Assembly (NCBI GenBank): GCA_038380795.1
Contig: CM076269.1
Location: 6,820,001-6,884,000 of the forward strand
Reading direction: 5' to 3'
Source: Pyrocephalus nanus
Taxonomy: Eukaryota > Chordata > Aves > Passeriformes > Tyrannidae
Length of the DNA: 64,000 bases
This document shows, piece by piece, positions 49,141 through 61,336 of the stretch. Positions within the stretch are counted from its first letter, which is position 1. Each line of letters starts with the position of its first letter. The notes under the pieces are model-generated. The model was given only the letters and a program-made list of their open reading frames with translations. It searched no databases and was not told the DNA's origin. Made by a program: the position numbers and the translations under genes.

Positions 49141-52100
49141 CCATGCTACTCAGTCTCTAAATCTATAAATGAAGAACCAAATAATACAAATTCCTTTTTA
49201 AATGTGTAGGATTTCAGAATTGTTAGCAAATATTCATTTTATCCAGAACACCACTGAATGCCCCTTCCGATTTCCATTGCATGTTCACATGCTGGTGACT
49301 AGCCACAAAATAATTAGCAACTTGATCTTCTGCCCTGGGTTAACAGAGATTCAGATAAAATCCATGATTTCTAGAAACCAGTGGTTTCTAAAGTTATAGA
49401 GGTTTCTGCCAGGAGGTAATGAGAAAAGAAATACACAGAGATGCACCACAAATGAATTTTCCATTTGAAATATGTTAAGCCTAAACCAGAACACATTTCA
49501 CTCGTCTCAGACCTTTTGGGATTTTAGAAGAGTCACTGGTGTACTTTACCACCTTCATGCCACCTCCACTAGTGCCAGCAACCCTCCCCCAATCTAAAGC
49601 ATCTGGTTTCATTTCTGATCAGCATCAGGAAGGAATGCAACCCCCATGAACTGCTGAATCTGACTTGAACATAAACTTCATTATCAGCCTCAGACTACAT
49701 CATTCACTTGGTAAATTATATCCTGCCTTGGTACTGTTGAGGTCACTGCCAGGGGCTCAGGCAACAGGGAGAGCTGGAAGAAACTCCAAGGAATCAAGTG
49801 CAGACTAGTCAGGTTATTTAAAGAGGAATTTTAAATACATTTTGTTTTTGAACAGAGGGATGAACAGAAAGAATTAAAAAACATTCAAAAAATTATCATC
49901 CACTCTCATGGCCTTTGCTGTCCAAAGGCTACTGATATCCTGGATATAGTTTCTGAGAAAGCAAGTAGACTATCTTCCTAAGCACTGCTCTGTGTATGCA
50001 TCAAAATTTACTTTGTTTTGAACATGTTTATGAAAACCTTAACTTTCATTTGAATTATCACTACAAAACTTGTGTTTAAACAAGCAATCCAACCCCTGTG
50101 TGGAAATCCACTGCATATCTCTTTGATCTGAAGACAAACTGATGTGTTCAATCTACTGAAAGTGAATCTGTGACATGGATATTCACAGCCCATTTAAACA
50201 AAGATTTACAAAATGATTTGAGCAGTTACTGAGAAATACTGCAGAGGGTACTGTGGTTAATTCTCTTTTCTCAGATTTTTGAAAATATATGTGCTATCTA
50301 CATCTTCTCTAAGGATAGATTACAAAAGGACCTCGGACAATAAGATGCAAAGAACACACCACTCTTACCAGTGGGCTGAAATATCTCATCCATGTGTACA
50401 GCTGACATAAATCCAAATTAAGGTTGATGTGGAGAGCCTTATCCTTTCATTGCCAGTTCCATGTCTGCCTTTATACAAAGTCTTTAGCCTCTGAAAGACC
50501 GTCAGGTGTTTATTTCTCTTAGCTCAGCATTCATGCATACAGAGACATGCATAAGGATTCACTCTCTTATCCATCCTTCAATTTTTTGTATACACTGAGA
50601 AGACTCGAAAAAGCAAAATATGCTGATATAACTTCATTTAGTTTGCTTCTAAAATGGTTTCAAGTCATCAGGGTGTAGGCTTCTGTTTGCACTAGAGGAG
50701 AGTCCCCTGAGTAAAAAGCTACCTGAAGGAATGGAGCTTTGGGGAGAACTGCTCTTTCTGTGTGAATTCAGATCCTGCTTGTGAATTCCCAACTCCCAAG
50801 CTCCACAGCTCATACACAACGGGAAGGGAGAATGAAAAATACAATTAGAAGCTGAAGTATGCATCAGTGTAAGAGCTGAACAGAGGAGTGCAGGAACCTC
50901 TCTGTTAATCCTGTGCTTTTGAAGCAGCTTCCTCATGGCCCTGGGGCTCCTCGTGGCCAGGACTGTTCGGTGTCAGCTCAGCCCAGGCCTTCCCAGTCAG
51001 GTGTCAGTACATCCAGGGACATCCCAGCAGAAACACCAGTGCTGCCACTTGGGTCAGCTTTGCTGCAACATTTACCGCTCTCTTCTATTTTTTATTTTAT
51101 GTTCTGACTATTTTTAGCTCCTACAGCAACCTCAGCAAGCCCTGGGGGTGACTGGAGCAGCTCTCAGGAGTGGAAGCCCATTAGGATCAGGGACTCACTC
51201 AGTTAAATTTCCCCTGAGTATTGGCCATTGGGCACTGCTGGAGCAAGAAGCTGGAATTCACAGACCTGTGGGCTCTCCCAGAATGAATGTTATCTCCTTA
51301 TTCACTGTTATTCCTGATATTTTCCCAGACACGTGGAAGTCTAAAAGCTGCTCACAGAATCTGGGAGCCTGTCACACCGCCCTCATGCACAGCCCTGTAA
51401 AAATAATCCAACAAATTTACCATTAGTGTGTGTGTTCAGGAAGAGAGAGTTTATATCTAAAAACTGAGGGAAGCTGGATGTCCTTTCATTTGTGCCCCAC
51501 CCAATAACACATGCACCAGTCTACTGCTCAGGTATGTGTTATGTACCTGGTGACATCAGCATTAGTGACCCAAGGGAGCATTACTGATGCCCACAAAATT
51601 AGCTTTATTTAAAGGAATCAAGCCTTTAAATAACAATATTGAACTGTTCTTATTTAGTCCCATCTGTAAGGTTTTGCTCATACATTGCTTAGTATTAACA
51701 TGCTGTGTTTATCTCTAAGTACCAAACTCCTTTCTGTCCAAAGAAATGATACTGAAAAATGCATAAAAGCGACATACTGTGAATAAACAGCTTATCTTGG
51801 GGGAGTAAGATAAAATTCACAAAACTAAAAATGGGGAAAACCTTCTTCACTGTTGAATTTGCCATTTATAGATTAATCTGTCCATTGTGCTTCTATGAAA
51901 AGCTTTTCTGGCATTCCACTCAGAAAAACAAAATCTACATTTAAATGAATGTAAGAGTGTACTACAGCAGGAGACTGTCAGACTGTTTTATACCTCATTG
52001 CTATAATTTAATGTTATTGATGCAACCTAGATTATGTTTGAGAAATGAGATCCTGCAAATTCTCTCTCATACATCAACCAAAGTGGCACAAAATATTAGG

Positions 52101-55100
52101 CTACAGCATTATGTAGTTCTGCAACTATTATATGACCTCAAAGTTCCCTAAAAGGCTTCAAATTGGCATAGACTAAGAATTTGCTAAGGGTATGTTTTCA
52201 AAGGGAATAGCTGTTGCTTGTTTATGGCTTAAACATTATACTATGCCAGTAATAAAATACCAGTGATGCATGCAAATGGAAAATCGTGCTGCTTTTTGTG
52301 GTAAAAAGGTTAATTCCTTTGGAAGAAACCAAGTCCCTGGATAAAAAGCATATCTCAGCCACCTGACTAACACACGGACATTTCAGTACAGTTTTATTGT
52401 ATACAAGGGCTGGGAAAATCTAATAATATCCTGCTTTTCTTCCCTAAGATTCAGCAGGTAAAAGCTCTGATTGAATTTCATCTTGATTTCATTAAATATT
52501 CATAAAGGCCAATTAGAAGGGCAGCTAAGTAGGCCACAAGGCTCCCTTCCATCATCCTGTCAAAGGCAGTCCATCAGACAGTCCTGTTTGCATTAGGGCC
52601 TGTAGTCAATATCTTCATTCAATCTTTATGTAGTATCCCTCTAAATCACTGCTCCATCCCACTTTACGGCTTTTATGGACAGACAAGGGGGGGGAAAAAA
52701 TCTAATAATTCTGAAGGCAAGATGCTTACTGGGTAGAAAGCAAAATGCAAATGAGAAAAAACATCCTCAATCAAATGTTGGAATGAAAATCTTTTCTTTA
52801 ATGAGCAATGACATTGGTAGAGCACTGATTACATTGAAGAAAAACTGTTTAAAATTCATAATCAATCAAGCAAGTTTATTTTAACCTTTCATGACTAAAC
52901 CGCTGGGTTACAGTTTAATTTATTGATGGTGCTTATCTCCCCCTTCAACCACTAATTTTAAAATTACAACCCATATAGAATATGCTGAGTTGAGTCACGA
53001 AAATATATACTGATGTTTATATTCAAAGAAACCTATTAGCTCTGCCTGTTTCCCTTTAAAGATTCAGTGGCCTTTCTATACATGCCACGTTATATATATT
53101 TGCAGTTTGTGCAGCTGAAACACATTAACTCCACTGGTGCCTTGCTGGACTGAAGTATCATGGCAGTTTTCGTTTCCAGGTCTGTTTGTCAGACAGAGCC
53201 AAGCAGGCACTGCTTTTTGTGGATGAGCAGAGGGCAGTGCTCCATCCTGCCACTCCCTGCACGCTCCTGGCAATGGGGCTCAGAGGGCATTGCCTTCCTT
53301 GAAGCTTCCTGAAATCTGAGACTGTTGCAGATAGGCTTTTACTGTGAGATTTCTAAATTTGTCTATATCAGGTATCATAAAAAGAAAAATCTTTCCTGTA
53401 CTAGTGACTCTCTCTCCAGAAGGACTTAAGGAATGCTGGGGGTTAGAGCAAGGTAAGAGGATTGGTTTATATCTTGTTTGAACCAGTTGCCTTTACTTGA
53501 ATTGCTGTTACATACAACACCAAAATGTCTTCCCAATATGGTTTTAAAAGACTTTCAAGCTCTCTCTGCCATTTTCTGAAAATAATGATATATCTTTTCA
53601 ATCTAACACAGGGCATGGAAATGGAAGTTTCATTACAATGTGTTTAAACAGATATTACTATAAATTTCAGAGACCTAATGGGAACAAACCCTACCAGTTT
53701 CTACAGGCTGTGTTCTTGTTAGATCAACCATATAATTTACTTCATCATCATTCCTTATAGTGGGTCGAGTCTTCAGCAGAGCAAACTCTGTAGATCCTTT
53801 CCTGTACAGCAAGTATGACTTTCCTTCCTACAGTATTACCCATGTGTCCAGTTAAACAAGCTTTACCTAATCCTTAATTAATATTTTCTGTTCATTTTCT
53901 TTCTTTCAATGTGTTTAATTACTAACCTACTTCTTTTACTGACAAAGAAATGGAAGGATGAGTATCACTGGCAGTCATTAGCAAGTATGGGAGACAATTG
54001 TATGTCAGTGTTATACAACTTCACCTGTAGAACACCTCCACCTGTTAGAGGACACTTGACGATCTCATAGGGCTTACCATGAGAATAAATACAATTTTGA
54101 ATAGTCCTCTTTTATTTTCTTAGTAACAGATTACTAGAACACACTTTCAGCATTCTTTATGATATAAAATCGTAATAAAACCCAGCTTGCTTAATTTTGA
54201 ACAGACACTGGAACGTTTGTTTCCACCCAGCACGTCCTTCTCAGCACATGCATAGCTCCATTCTGGAAGTACGTGGATCCCTGGCCAGTTCTGGTTTCAG
54301 AGTCACTTGAAAGGCTGAAAAATATGGTCAGCCCATTGGACATGCCCTGTGAGCCACTAAGAAACAAAGATTGTCTTTTGGGCCTGTGTTTGTGCTGCAC
54401 CCAATCCCACTTGCTTAGGTCAGGCAAGGACCATGAGCAAATTACTCAGATGAAGCAAAACACGACTTCCAGTTGCTGTGGGAAGGCCAGGATATGCTCC
54501 CTGCAATGGAGCTCAGGTCTCTCCTTCCCTCTCCAGGCAAGTCTCCATGTCCAGCTGCACATCCTGGACACTTGGGATCTGGGCAAGGGCTGGTCCATGT
54601 TCCCCTTTGTTCCACCCACATCTCTGGTTAATCCTACAGGCATTACTGAGTCTCCCTGCCTTAACAAAATGCCTTGTGTTGTAAATCACACCAAAAAGCT
54701 GCAACAGCTGCAAGCACATCAGACAGAAGGAAGATGTTTACCATTTTGTTTGGTCTGCAAGGAGTTTGATATGCCCTCCACAGGCCACTAGAATGACAGA
54801 GCATTTAAAACATTTGGGTATCATTTTAATGGAGCAGACATTTTCTACCTGTTCTCTGTTCCCTTTCTTAAATCTTGGTACTGTTTCAGTACCAATTAAT
54901 TTGAAAACCAACAAGAATAAACCACACAGAAGCTACTTGAAGCAGACTAAAGATAACCTACTCTGTTGGTCATTCCTAACTGTAAACCTCTGCCCTTAGC
55001 CATTTACCATCCTAACCCCTGTTGGAAATACATTTCTGCTGCTTTCTTAAACTGTGAGCAGAGAAAATCCCTGACCTGTAACAAAACTGGAAAAATGTCA

Positions 55101-55194
55101 AATAGCCCAGTTCTCAGACTTGTGTTCAAATGATTATTTGAAGACCACATCCTGAAAAATTTAGAGCTAAAGTAAACTACTTTCCAGTCCTCTC
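49141..55194. other. Gene-free unique DNA
   Basis: No recognisable gene or sizeable repeat. The longest open frame is 172 codons on + at 54,273-54,791, with no domain I recognise. It overlaps open frames on the opposite strand, as GC-richer non-coding DNA often does. An AT-rich block near 52.43-52.64 kb looks compositionally like a conserved non-coding element, but this cannot be judged without alignment. Confidence 0.55.
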
Positions 55195-55330
55195 CCTTTG
55201 TATTGGCAGCCAAGAAAGCCCTGACAGAATGTTGGGAATCATCAGGAAAGCTGTTGTGTACAAACCAGAGTGATTTTACTGCTACACCCCCCCTTGTGAA
55301 CATGAATGTTTTCAGTCCTATCCTTGGTGT
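55195..55330 (+). mobile_element. Old CR1 LINE, left part of a split copy
   Basis: 'ggcagccaagaaagccctga', 'cagaatgttgggaatcatca' and 'ggaaagctg' follow the old CR1 consensus pattern 'gcagc.aa.aaagc..acagaatgtt.ggaattat.aggaaag' at the end of the reverse-transcriptase domain. It stops where the consensus would read 'gcagttctggtc'. The matching continuation appears after 55,866 rather than directly downstream, which indicates an insertion. No frame is intact. Left boundary approximate. Confidence 0.55.
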
Positions 55331-55866
55331 CTGTATCCTGGGAAGGACACTGGAGCACTGCAGCCAGCTCTGGGACATAAGAAGGACATGGAACAGTCAG
55401 AGGAGACCACAAAGATGATCTGTGGGATGGAGCTCCTGTCCTGTGGGAAAGGCTGAGAGAGCTGGAGTTGGTCAGCCTGGGAAAGTGAAAGCTCTGGGGA
55501 GACCTTTTTGTGGCCTTCCAGTACTTAAGGGAGGCCTAAGAGAAAGATGGGGACAGACTTTGCAGCAGGGCCTGTAACAGCAGGACAAGGGGTAATGGTT
55601 CCCTAAAAGAGAATCGATTCAGACTACAGATAAAGATGACATTTTTTACAACGAGGGTGGTAAACACCGGCAGAAGTTGTTCAGTGAGGTGGTGGATGAC
55701 TCATCCCTGGAAATATTCAAGGTCAGGATGGAGGGGGCTCTAAACAACCTGATCTCGTTGAAGATGTCCCTGCTCGTTGCAGGGGGTTGGACCAGGTGAC
55801 CTTTAAGGGTCTCTTCCACCCCAAACCATTCTGTCTGTGGTTCTGCATTTCTATGAATCTATGACA
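55331..55866 (+). mobile_element. Younger CR1 LINE 3' fragment
   Basis: Clear collinear match to the avian CR1 3' region: 'ctggagcactgcagccagct', 'acataagaaggacatgga', 'aggctgagagagctggagtt', 'gccttccagtacttaa', 'agaaagatggggacagact', 'caggacaaggggtaatgg', 'ggaccaggtgacctttaa' and 'aaaccattct'. It ends with the typical short repeated tail 'tctatgaatctatgac'. It is 5' truncated and lacks an intact ORF. It lies in the same orientation inside an older CR1. The exact 5' junction is uncertain by about 20 bases. Confidence 0.9.
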
Positions 55867-56475
55867 TAGCAGGAGAGAAGGTACAGAGAACAGTTGGTTT
55901 TGAGTAAGATGATGAAGAAGCTGCCTAATTTGGAGATTTTGAAAATGCTGACATTTTTCAACTTGTACAGAAGTCTAAAGATAAGTATCCCAAGATATTT
56001 CAAGTAAGATGGGATAGAGGTTTACAAAATCCTGGGATTTATGGATAATAAGAATTCAGAAAACAGAGCTGTTGCCAAATCTCCCAACTAAAACCTTACT
56101 GAAACTAGTGGAGCAAAGGGTTAAAATAGATAAAAGTATAGTTTTTAAATAGCAGGTACTGAACTTCTAGAATTTGTGGCCATAGGAGGCCGTGGAGTCA
56201 GATAGTATCAGCAAGTTTAAAAAGAGATTAGATTATTCAGGGACAGCAGGTCCATGAACAGATCCTAAAGGGAATAGGCAGGGATGTTTTCACTGATATC
56301 CCTAATCCAATTCTTGTGGCTGCTGAGAGGCTGAGAAGGGAAAGGGACTGCAGGTAATAGCCAGGCTCATCCACTCTCTTTATAGAGCATCTCTGGCTGC
56401 CACTGTGGGAAAGAGCACACTGAGTTAGACAGACCACTGCCTGCCTCAGCAGGGTGTTTCTGATGTTTCTGTATT
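55867..56475 (+). mobile_element. Old CR1 LINE, right part of a split copy
   Basis: Resumes with 'gagaaggtacagagaac', the position in the old CR1 type just after the part seen at 55,195-55,330. It continues with 'gatagaggtttacaaaatcc', 'agcaagtttaaaaagagatt' and 'gcatctctggctgccactgt'. The end block is 'gagttagacagaccactgcc' and 'cagcagggtgtttctgatgt', matching 'gactagatggaccttTGG..ccagcagggctcttcttatgt'. No intact frame. It is much more diverged than the inserted copy. Confidence 0.65.
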
Positions 56476-57597
56476 GCTCTGCAAAAGTGAATGTGCTCTG
56501 AAAGATGTGCAGATTGCATATGGTGGGTTTAAAAATTAAAAAAAAAAAAAAAAAGATAATTTGAGCAAAAAATGTAACATCACATGGTTTTGGGGGGGGG
56601 TACTAAGAAAGGATACTGGAGCCTGTCACAGTGCAAAAGAATCTGAAGTGTCAGGGCTCAGTGGTGAGAAGAAGAGAAATCAGAAATCCAGTGGGAAAGT
56701 GGCTTTCCTAGGGCTGAAAGGGTGGTAGATACCCAAGTGCAGATGGAAGTGCATGACTCATTTGTGGCCTTAGTTCTGCTTGTCTGTTAAATGAGGTTTA
56801 TGCTATTTATCCTGACAGAAAACACAGAAACTTAATTTGTTATGTTTCAAAGAATTTTGTAGGAGCTGAAACCCAAATTGCTGTGAGATGGATCCAAAAT
56901 GTGCATAATTCAATAAGGCAATTTTCAATAATTTCCAAGATGCCCTGTGAAAGCCAGCTCTTACCACAGGACACCAGGTTTAACAGCAAAGCCCTGAATG
57001 AAAGCATTTGTTTTGTAAACCATGCTCTCATCATCTTCTGGAGGCAAACAAGGGTGGATAAACTTTTAAGTTCCTAACATCTACAGCCCAGCTGAAACTT
57101 CCAGAGCACATCATGTTACAGTCACAATCCCAGTTCATCAAGAAAAGAAAAAGGTGGCTTCTTTTTTTGGATAAAGACAGTTATTTATACAGAAGAACTA
57201 TTCTTAGTCCCGCACAGATAAAATCTGTTCAGGAGCAGCCCTTAACGATTTTGGTAGCTTTGAGATATGTTTGCTGATCTAAATGTCAAGAAGAATCAGA
57301 AGAATTTGTGGGATTTTTTTTCTTTTTTTTTCCCCTTCTTTTTACGAACACATTTTTCTGTTCCTATTTCTGCAGTTTTTCATATTTCTTGTTCTGGATA
57401 CACACAATTACTTCCATTAGGCAGCCTAGATACACCAAGAGAGAAATAGGAATGCTTCACTTTATCCTCCAAAAGCAAATGTAATCATGTTCCCTTGCTG
57501 ATTTGTGTTTTGAAATTACCATTCTAATCCAATAGTTTAATTTTATTATACCCTTCAGTCTAAGAGACCAGGCAGGGAATGTGTAATCACAAACAAA
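56476..57597. other. Gene-free DNA between CR1 and palindromic repeats
   Basis: Unique AT-rich sequence with an A16 run near 56,540-56,555, a G9 run near 56,592 and a T-rich stretch at about 57.31 kb. No gene or other element recognised. Confidence 0.6.
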
Positions 57598-57690
57598 GGG
57601 CCAAATCCTGCCTGCCATACTAATGGGAGTGTTCCCACTGATTATAATGGGACTATATGCAAGCCTTACCCTTAACTAACGTGAAATGAG
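57598..57690. repeat. Ancient palindromic amniote repeat
   Basis: 'gggccaaatcctgcc', 'aatgggagtgttcccactga' and 'ttataatggga' follow the pattern of an old palindromic element of birds and turtles, where 'gggccaaatcctgc' arms flank a 'cccattgacttcaatggga' centre. The left arm and centre are clear and the right arm has decayed. Such elements look like remnants of short non-autonomous DNA transposons. The family name needs a library search. Confidence 0.6.
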
Positions 57691-60600
57691 ATAAACAGAC
57701 TCACACTCTACTGTAGGGTTTTCTTGGAGCATTTCTTGAGGCTTCTTACTAAGTTTTTAAAACACAGCCTAATGTAGTGGCTAAAATACAACCAAAGTGG
57801 AAAAAAATGCTTCTTCATTGCAAAGTGCAGATGTTATGATGTTAGGCAATCAGGTAGGAGACTTGTAGAGAGAAGGTGTTAAATAGTTGCAATTTGGGCA
57901 AAGAAAGAGCTATAAAGTGAAAAATAAATCCTGTGAAAAACCACAGTGAAGCTACCCTGCTACCTAAGCAGTATACACATAACCAATGCCTGTCTATTAA
58001 AAACTTACTTTAAAATAATATTAATGTAATTGATTCCCTGTGCCCCCACCCCAACCTCCTGTATAACCAGGATGGAAATATTTGGAAAACAATTCACTAC
58101 AGAAAAGAAATAGAGAAAGGGAGGGGGCAAGTTTGCTTCTTGGGGTTGTTTTTTGTGGGTTTTTTTGGTGGGTTTTTTATACTTTTTTCCCCTGAAACAG
58201 TCTGTTCTCAGTTGTGTTTCAGAACCCAGCTGGCTCTGAGTAATATTCAAACTTTTCAGTCCTTTAACATAATGTGTATTTCTGTCAGCTGAGCAATCTC
58301 TTTATCCAGTTCTCTGATTTAGTATACTACAAACAAAATACAGCTTTAAAGCCATCACACTTTCACATTATCAGGTCCTATGTGCACATTTGGCTTTTTA
58401 TTCTTGGCTATGTGTTATTTACACAGAACATCTTTCCTTGGACTCATAAAAATGTCTAGCTGACCATGTTTCTGATATACAAGACTCAGTCAATATAAAA
58501 GATGTAGAATAAATTGATGACCAAAACTTGACTTTTCCAAGCCATCATCAGCAGTGTAATAAAAATGATTCAAACACCCAGCATGAGTCATACTGGCAAT
58601 TTGATGGGATCATTGTTTCCCAAAAAGGAAGCTTATACAGGAGCCTCTGTGCTATTCACTACAGCAGTCTGCTTTTAAAATAATAAAGTGATACAAGGCT
58701 TGTCAGAAATCAAGTCTTATCCAAACAATACCACTCCTCAAACACCCATGTCATCCCTAAAAAAGCCTGGGGACACACACACAGACTTAGAGCACACACC
58801 ACAAAGGGGGAAAAATAAATCTGGAGTACTTCAGACAACACAAGTTTTTCCCAAAATTGAGGTTCCTTTCCAGGAAAGGAAACCTGGCTCCCTCTCTTTT
58901 ACACTGCTTTAGATCCACTCATCCCTGGATTACATTAAGGAGGTCACACTTCTTTGTGACTGAATTGGTGCACCTTATTTTGGAGTTAAGTCACCCCGAG
59001 CAACCTGCGCAGCTGAGGAGGAGAGACAGACACTTGCAGGAAGCATCGGAGCCAACCTGAGATCAAATTCACCGTGCAAGTGCCTTTTTCTTCACTGATT
59101 ACTGAGAAAGCCCCAGATCAAGCCCCTAGCTTAGAGCAAATCTCAGCAAGATGCTAAAGAAAAGGATCAGTTAGGGCTGGAGACATTTACAGAGGCAGAC
59201 CAATACCTTAATCCAAAGCAGAAAGCCGGTAGCTATCACAGCTCACTTACAACATGCATCCCATTTTGCTCCTTGCTCTCTAAAGAAAGTCAAAGCATGC
59301 AAAAGACTTTGGATCATCAGTGAAAATGCAGGACAAAATCAACCTTAATTCACCTGCTTTCTCCCATTCACAAATAGCAGCATGGAAGGGCTCCCCATTT
59401 AGCCACTTCTATTTGTGTATGTTCTAGTCATATGTATACATATCTCACATATATATTCACCTATATATTTATATTCATAGATGTAAACAAGGAAATATGT
59501 TATGCAGTGTGTCTATCACATCCCAAAAAGGCATGCTTAAAAAAAAAGTTAAATCATATTTTTGAGTTTATAACCTTTTCTGTCTTTCTGGGTAACGGTG
59601 CAGCAAACTTCTTTTTAGCTTTGCCAAGCAAAGGAAAGAATTTTAAATGCCTAGAAGGCACCCCACAGCCTTTTCCCCATATGTATTTCATTCTCCCAAG
59701 AGCTCATGTGGAGGGCTCTCTTGACACAGAACTTTTGAAGCTGAAATACAAATTAAAAGAGACCAAGAACCATCAGGATGAATCTTCTCCCCGAAACAGG
59801 ATTTGGGCAGCTACTGGGAATTCTATGAAGTCACTGAATCCTTCTGTCTTTTAATACACAGGGGAAAGGAGGAAAGGAACATAAGAAGTGCAACCAATTG
59901 CTTGAAAAAGTGGTTTGAAAAAACAAACATGCTTTTTATATAGAGTCATGATAAAGCCTGGGCCAAAAAGGCACCAAATGGGGACAAATGTGCCTGAGCC
60001 CTTTCCAAATGCTGCAAGAGGAGAACCTGCAGATCCACAGTAGCAGGGACAACGAGCAACGAGTGCAGGCTCAGGGGCTGAGAGCCTGGCAGCTGAAAAA
60101 CAAAATGGAAAGCCTGGGGATGAAGAAAGGATGGAGATATCCAAGGCCCCTGAGCCTAAACCAAGGAGTTCAAGCTTCAAGTCAGCTCTTACAGAGGAAG
60201 CTGTAGCTGGAGAAGATGGGGTAGTGCTCCTCCAGCTTGGGCCAGCACACCGAGCAACTCTGCAGGGGAGAAAGTGCCACAAAATGGATTTTTATGGCTT
60301 TGGTTTTATACTCTTGTACCCTCCTCTGGTGGTTTGTGTGGACAAGCAGTCTCCTTGCATGATAACACAAAGCAGCCAAACCAACATTATCTGAGCACAC
60401 TTAAAACAATTTGGTAGATCAAGAGGCAGACAAAAATCACAGACAGAAAATGGAGGTGCCACAGAACTGCAGTAATGGTAAATAACGGCTAGAGAAAACT
60501 CAGAGAATATTTTGATTATTCTTTGCCAGAGGTAGAAAAAATGTTGGCTGACCAGCATTGGATTGATTTTTGTCTGTAAGCTAATGCTGCTCAGTGTTTG

Positions 60601-60988
60601 AACTGTACACCGAGAGCCAAAAATCTGCATAATGATTTCCCCCCTCATGCAAGGAATGTGAAATACAGGAGTGAAAACTCAGCAAAAGAATTATTAGAAC
60701 CATAAATACAAATGGTTAATACATCTTGGTCTGAGAGGCATGCATTTTCCTCCAAGTGGAGCTGCTTACACTTCCAGTAACTAACATCTCACTCAGAAGG
60801 GCTGAATTTCAGCCATCATATAAAGCAAGGACAAGGGCTCACGGTCAGATACAATGTGGTGCACCAAGGCAAGCGTGCCAGATTTCTATTATCATGGTGA
60901 GATTCCATGACTACATTAAGCCAAGTTGCTTGACAGCTATGAAAAAGACAGCTTCATTCACTTTTATCAGAACACTGACCTTTTCAGG
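57691..60988. other. Gene-free unique DNA
   Basis: Several open frames of 60-143 codons, none recognisable. T/G-rich low complexity at about 58.14-58.19 kb and an AT-alternating tract at about 59.42-59.48 kb are present. No gene can be supported. Confidence 0.55.
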
Positions 60989-61085
60989 CAATTATAGGAT
61001 ATATCCTGCTATCATTTCTCACATGAAACTCCTGTAGAGGTCAATGGGAATTTGGCGTAAAAATGTGAAATCAGTACTTGGCCCA
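60989..61085. repeat. Ancient palindromic amniote repeat
   Basis: 'tatcctgct', 'acatgaaactcctgtagagg', 'tcaatgggaatttgg' and 'cagtacttggccc' correspond in order to the left arm, centre and right arm ('..gcaggatttggccc') of the same kind of element as at 57.6 kb. Both arms are still detectable although decayed. Confidence 0.6.
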
Positions 61086-61212
61086 TAATGTTTAGTGCTG
61101 CATAACAGGGTATTGGGAAAGGATCCAATGTTAAGCATCAGTTCTCATTAATTACACTGCAGATTCCATTTCAAAAGACTTTCTGAAATTTATTGTGCAA
61201 ATTAAATACCGA

Positions 61213-61336
61213 GAGCCAGATCCTCAGCTGATGGAAATCAGAATACCCACGATGAAGTCAAAGAAAGAAGGTCAATAAAAATCAGTCAATGAACTCAATA
61301 TAGCAAAGTGAAACCACACAACAGAGAATCTGGCCC
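61213..61336. repeat. Ancient inverted-repeat element with recognisable ends
   Basis: The left end GAGCCAGATCCTC (61,213-61,225) and the right end GAGAATCTGGCCC (61,324-61,336) are inverted copies of each other at 11 of 13 positions. The left arm continues 'agctgatggaaatcag', matching the old 'gagccagatcctcagctggtgtaaatcag' repeat of bird and turtle genomes. At 124 bp, with terminal inverted ends and no ORF, it resembles a miniature non-autonomous DNA transposon remnant. Confidence 0.65.

Noticed and set aside
54273..54791. 172-codon frame on +
   Set aside because: The opposite strand is open over part of the same stretch, and there is no known family. Consistent with locally GC-richer non-coding DNA.
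59245..59275. Minus-strand segment between CTTTGACTTTCTTTAG and GTAAGTGAGC
   Set aside because: The acceptor is good, but the exon ends in GTT before the donor, is only about 29 nt long and is not distinctive. Kept out to avoid over-calling.
59851..60282. 143-codon minus frame rich in Ser, Pro and Cys
   Set aside because: No recognised domain, and overlapping plus frames are open as well.
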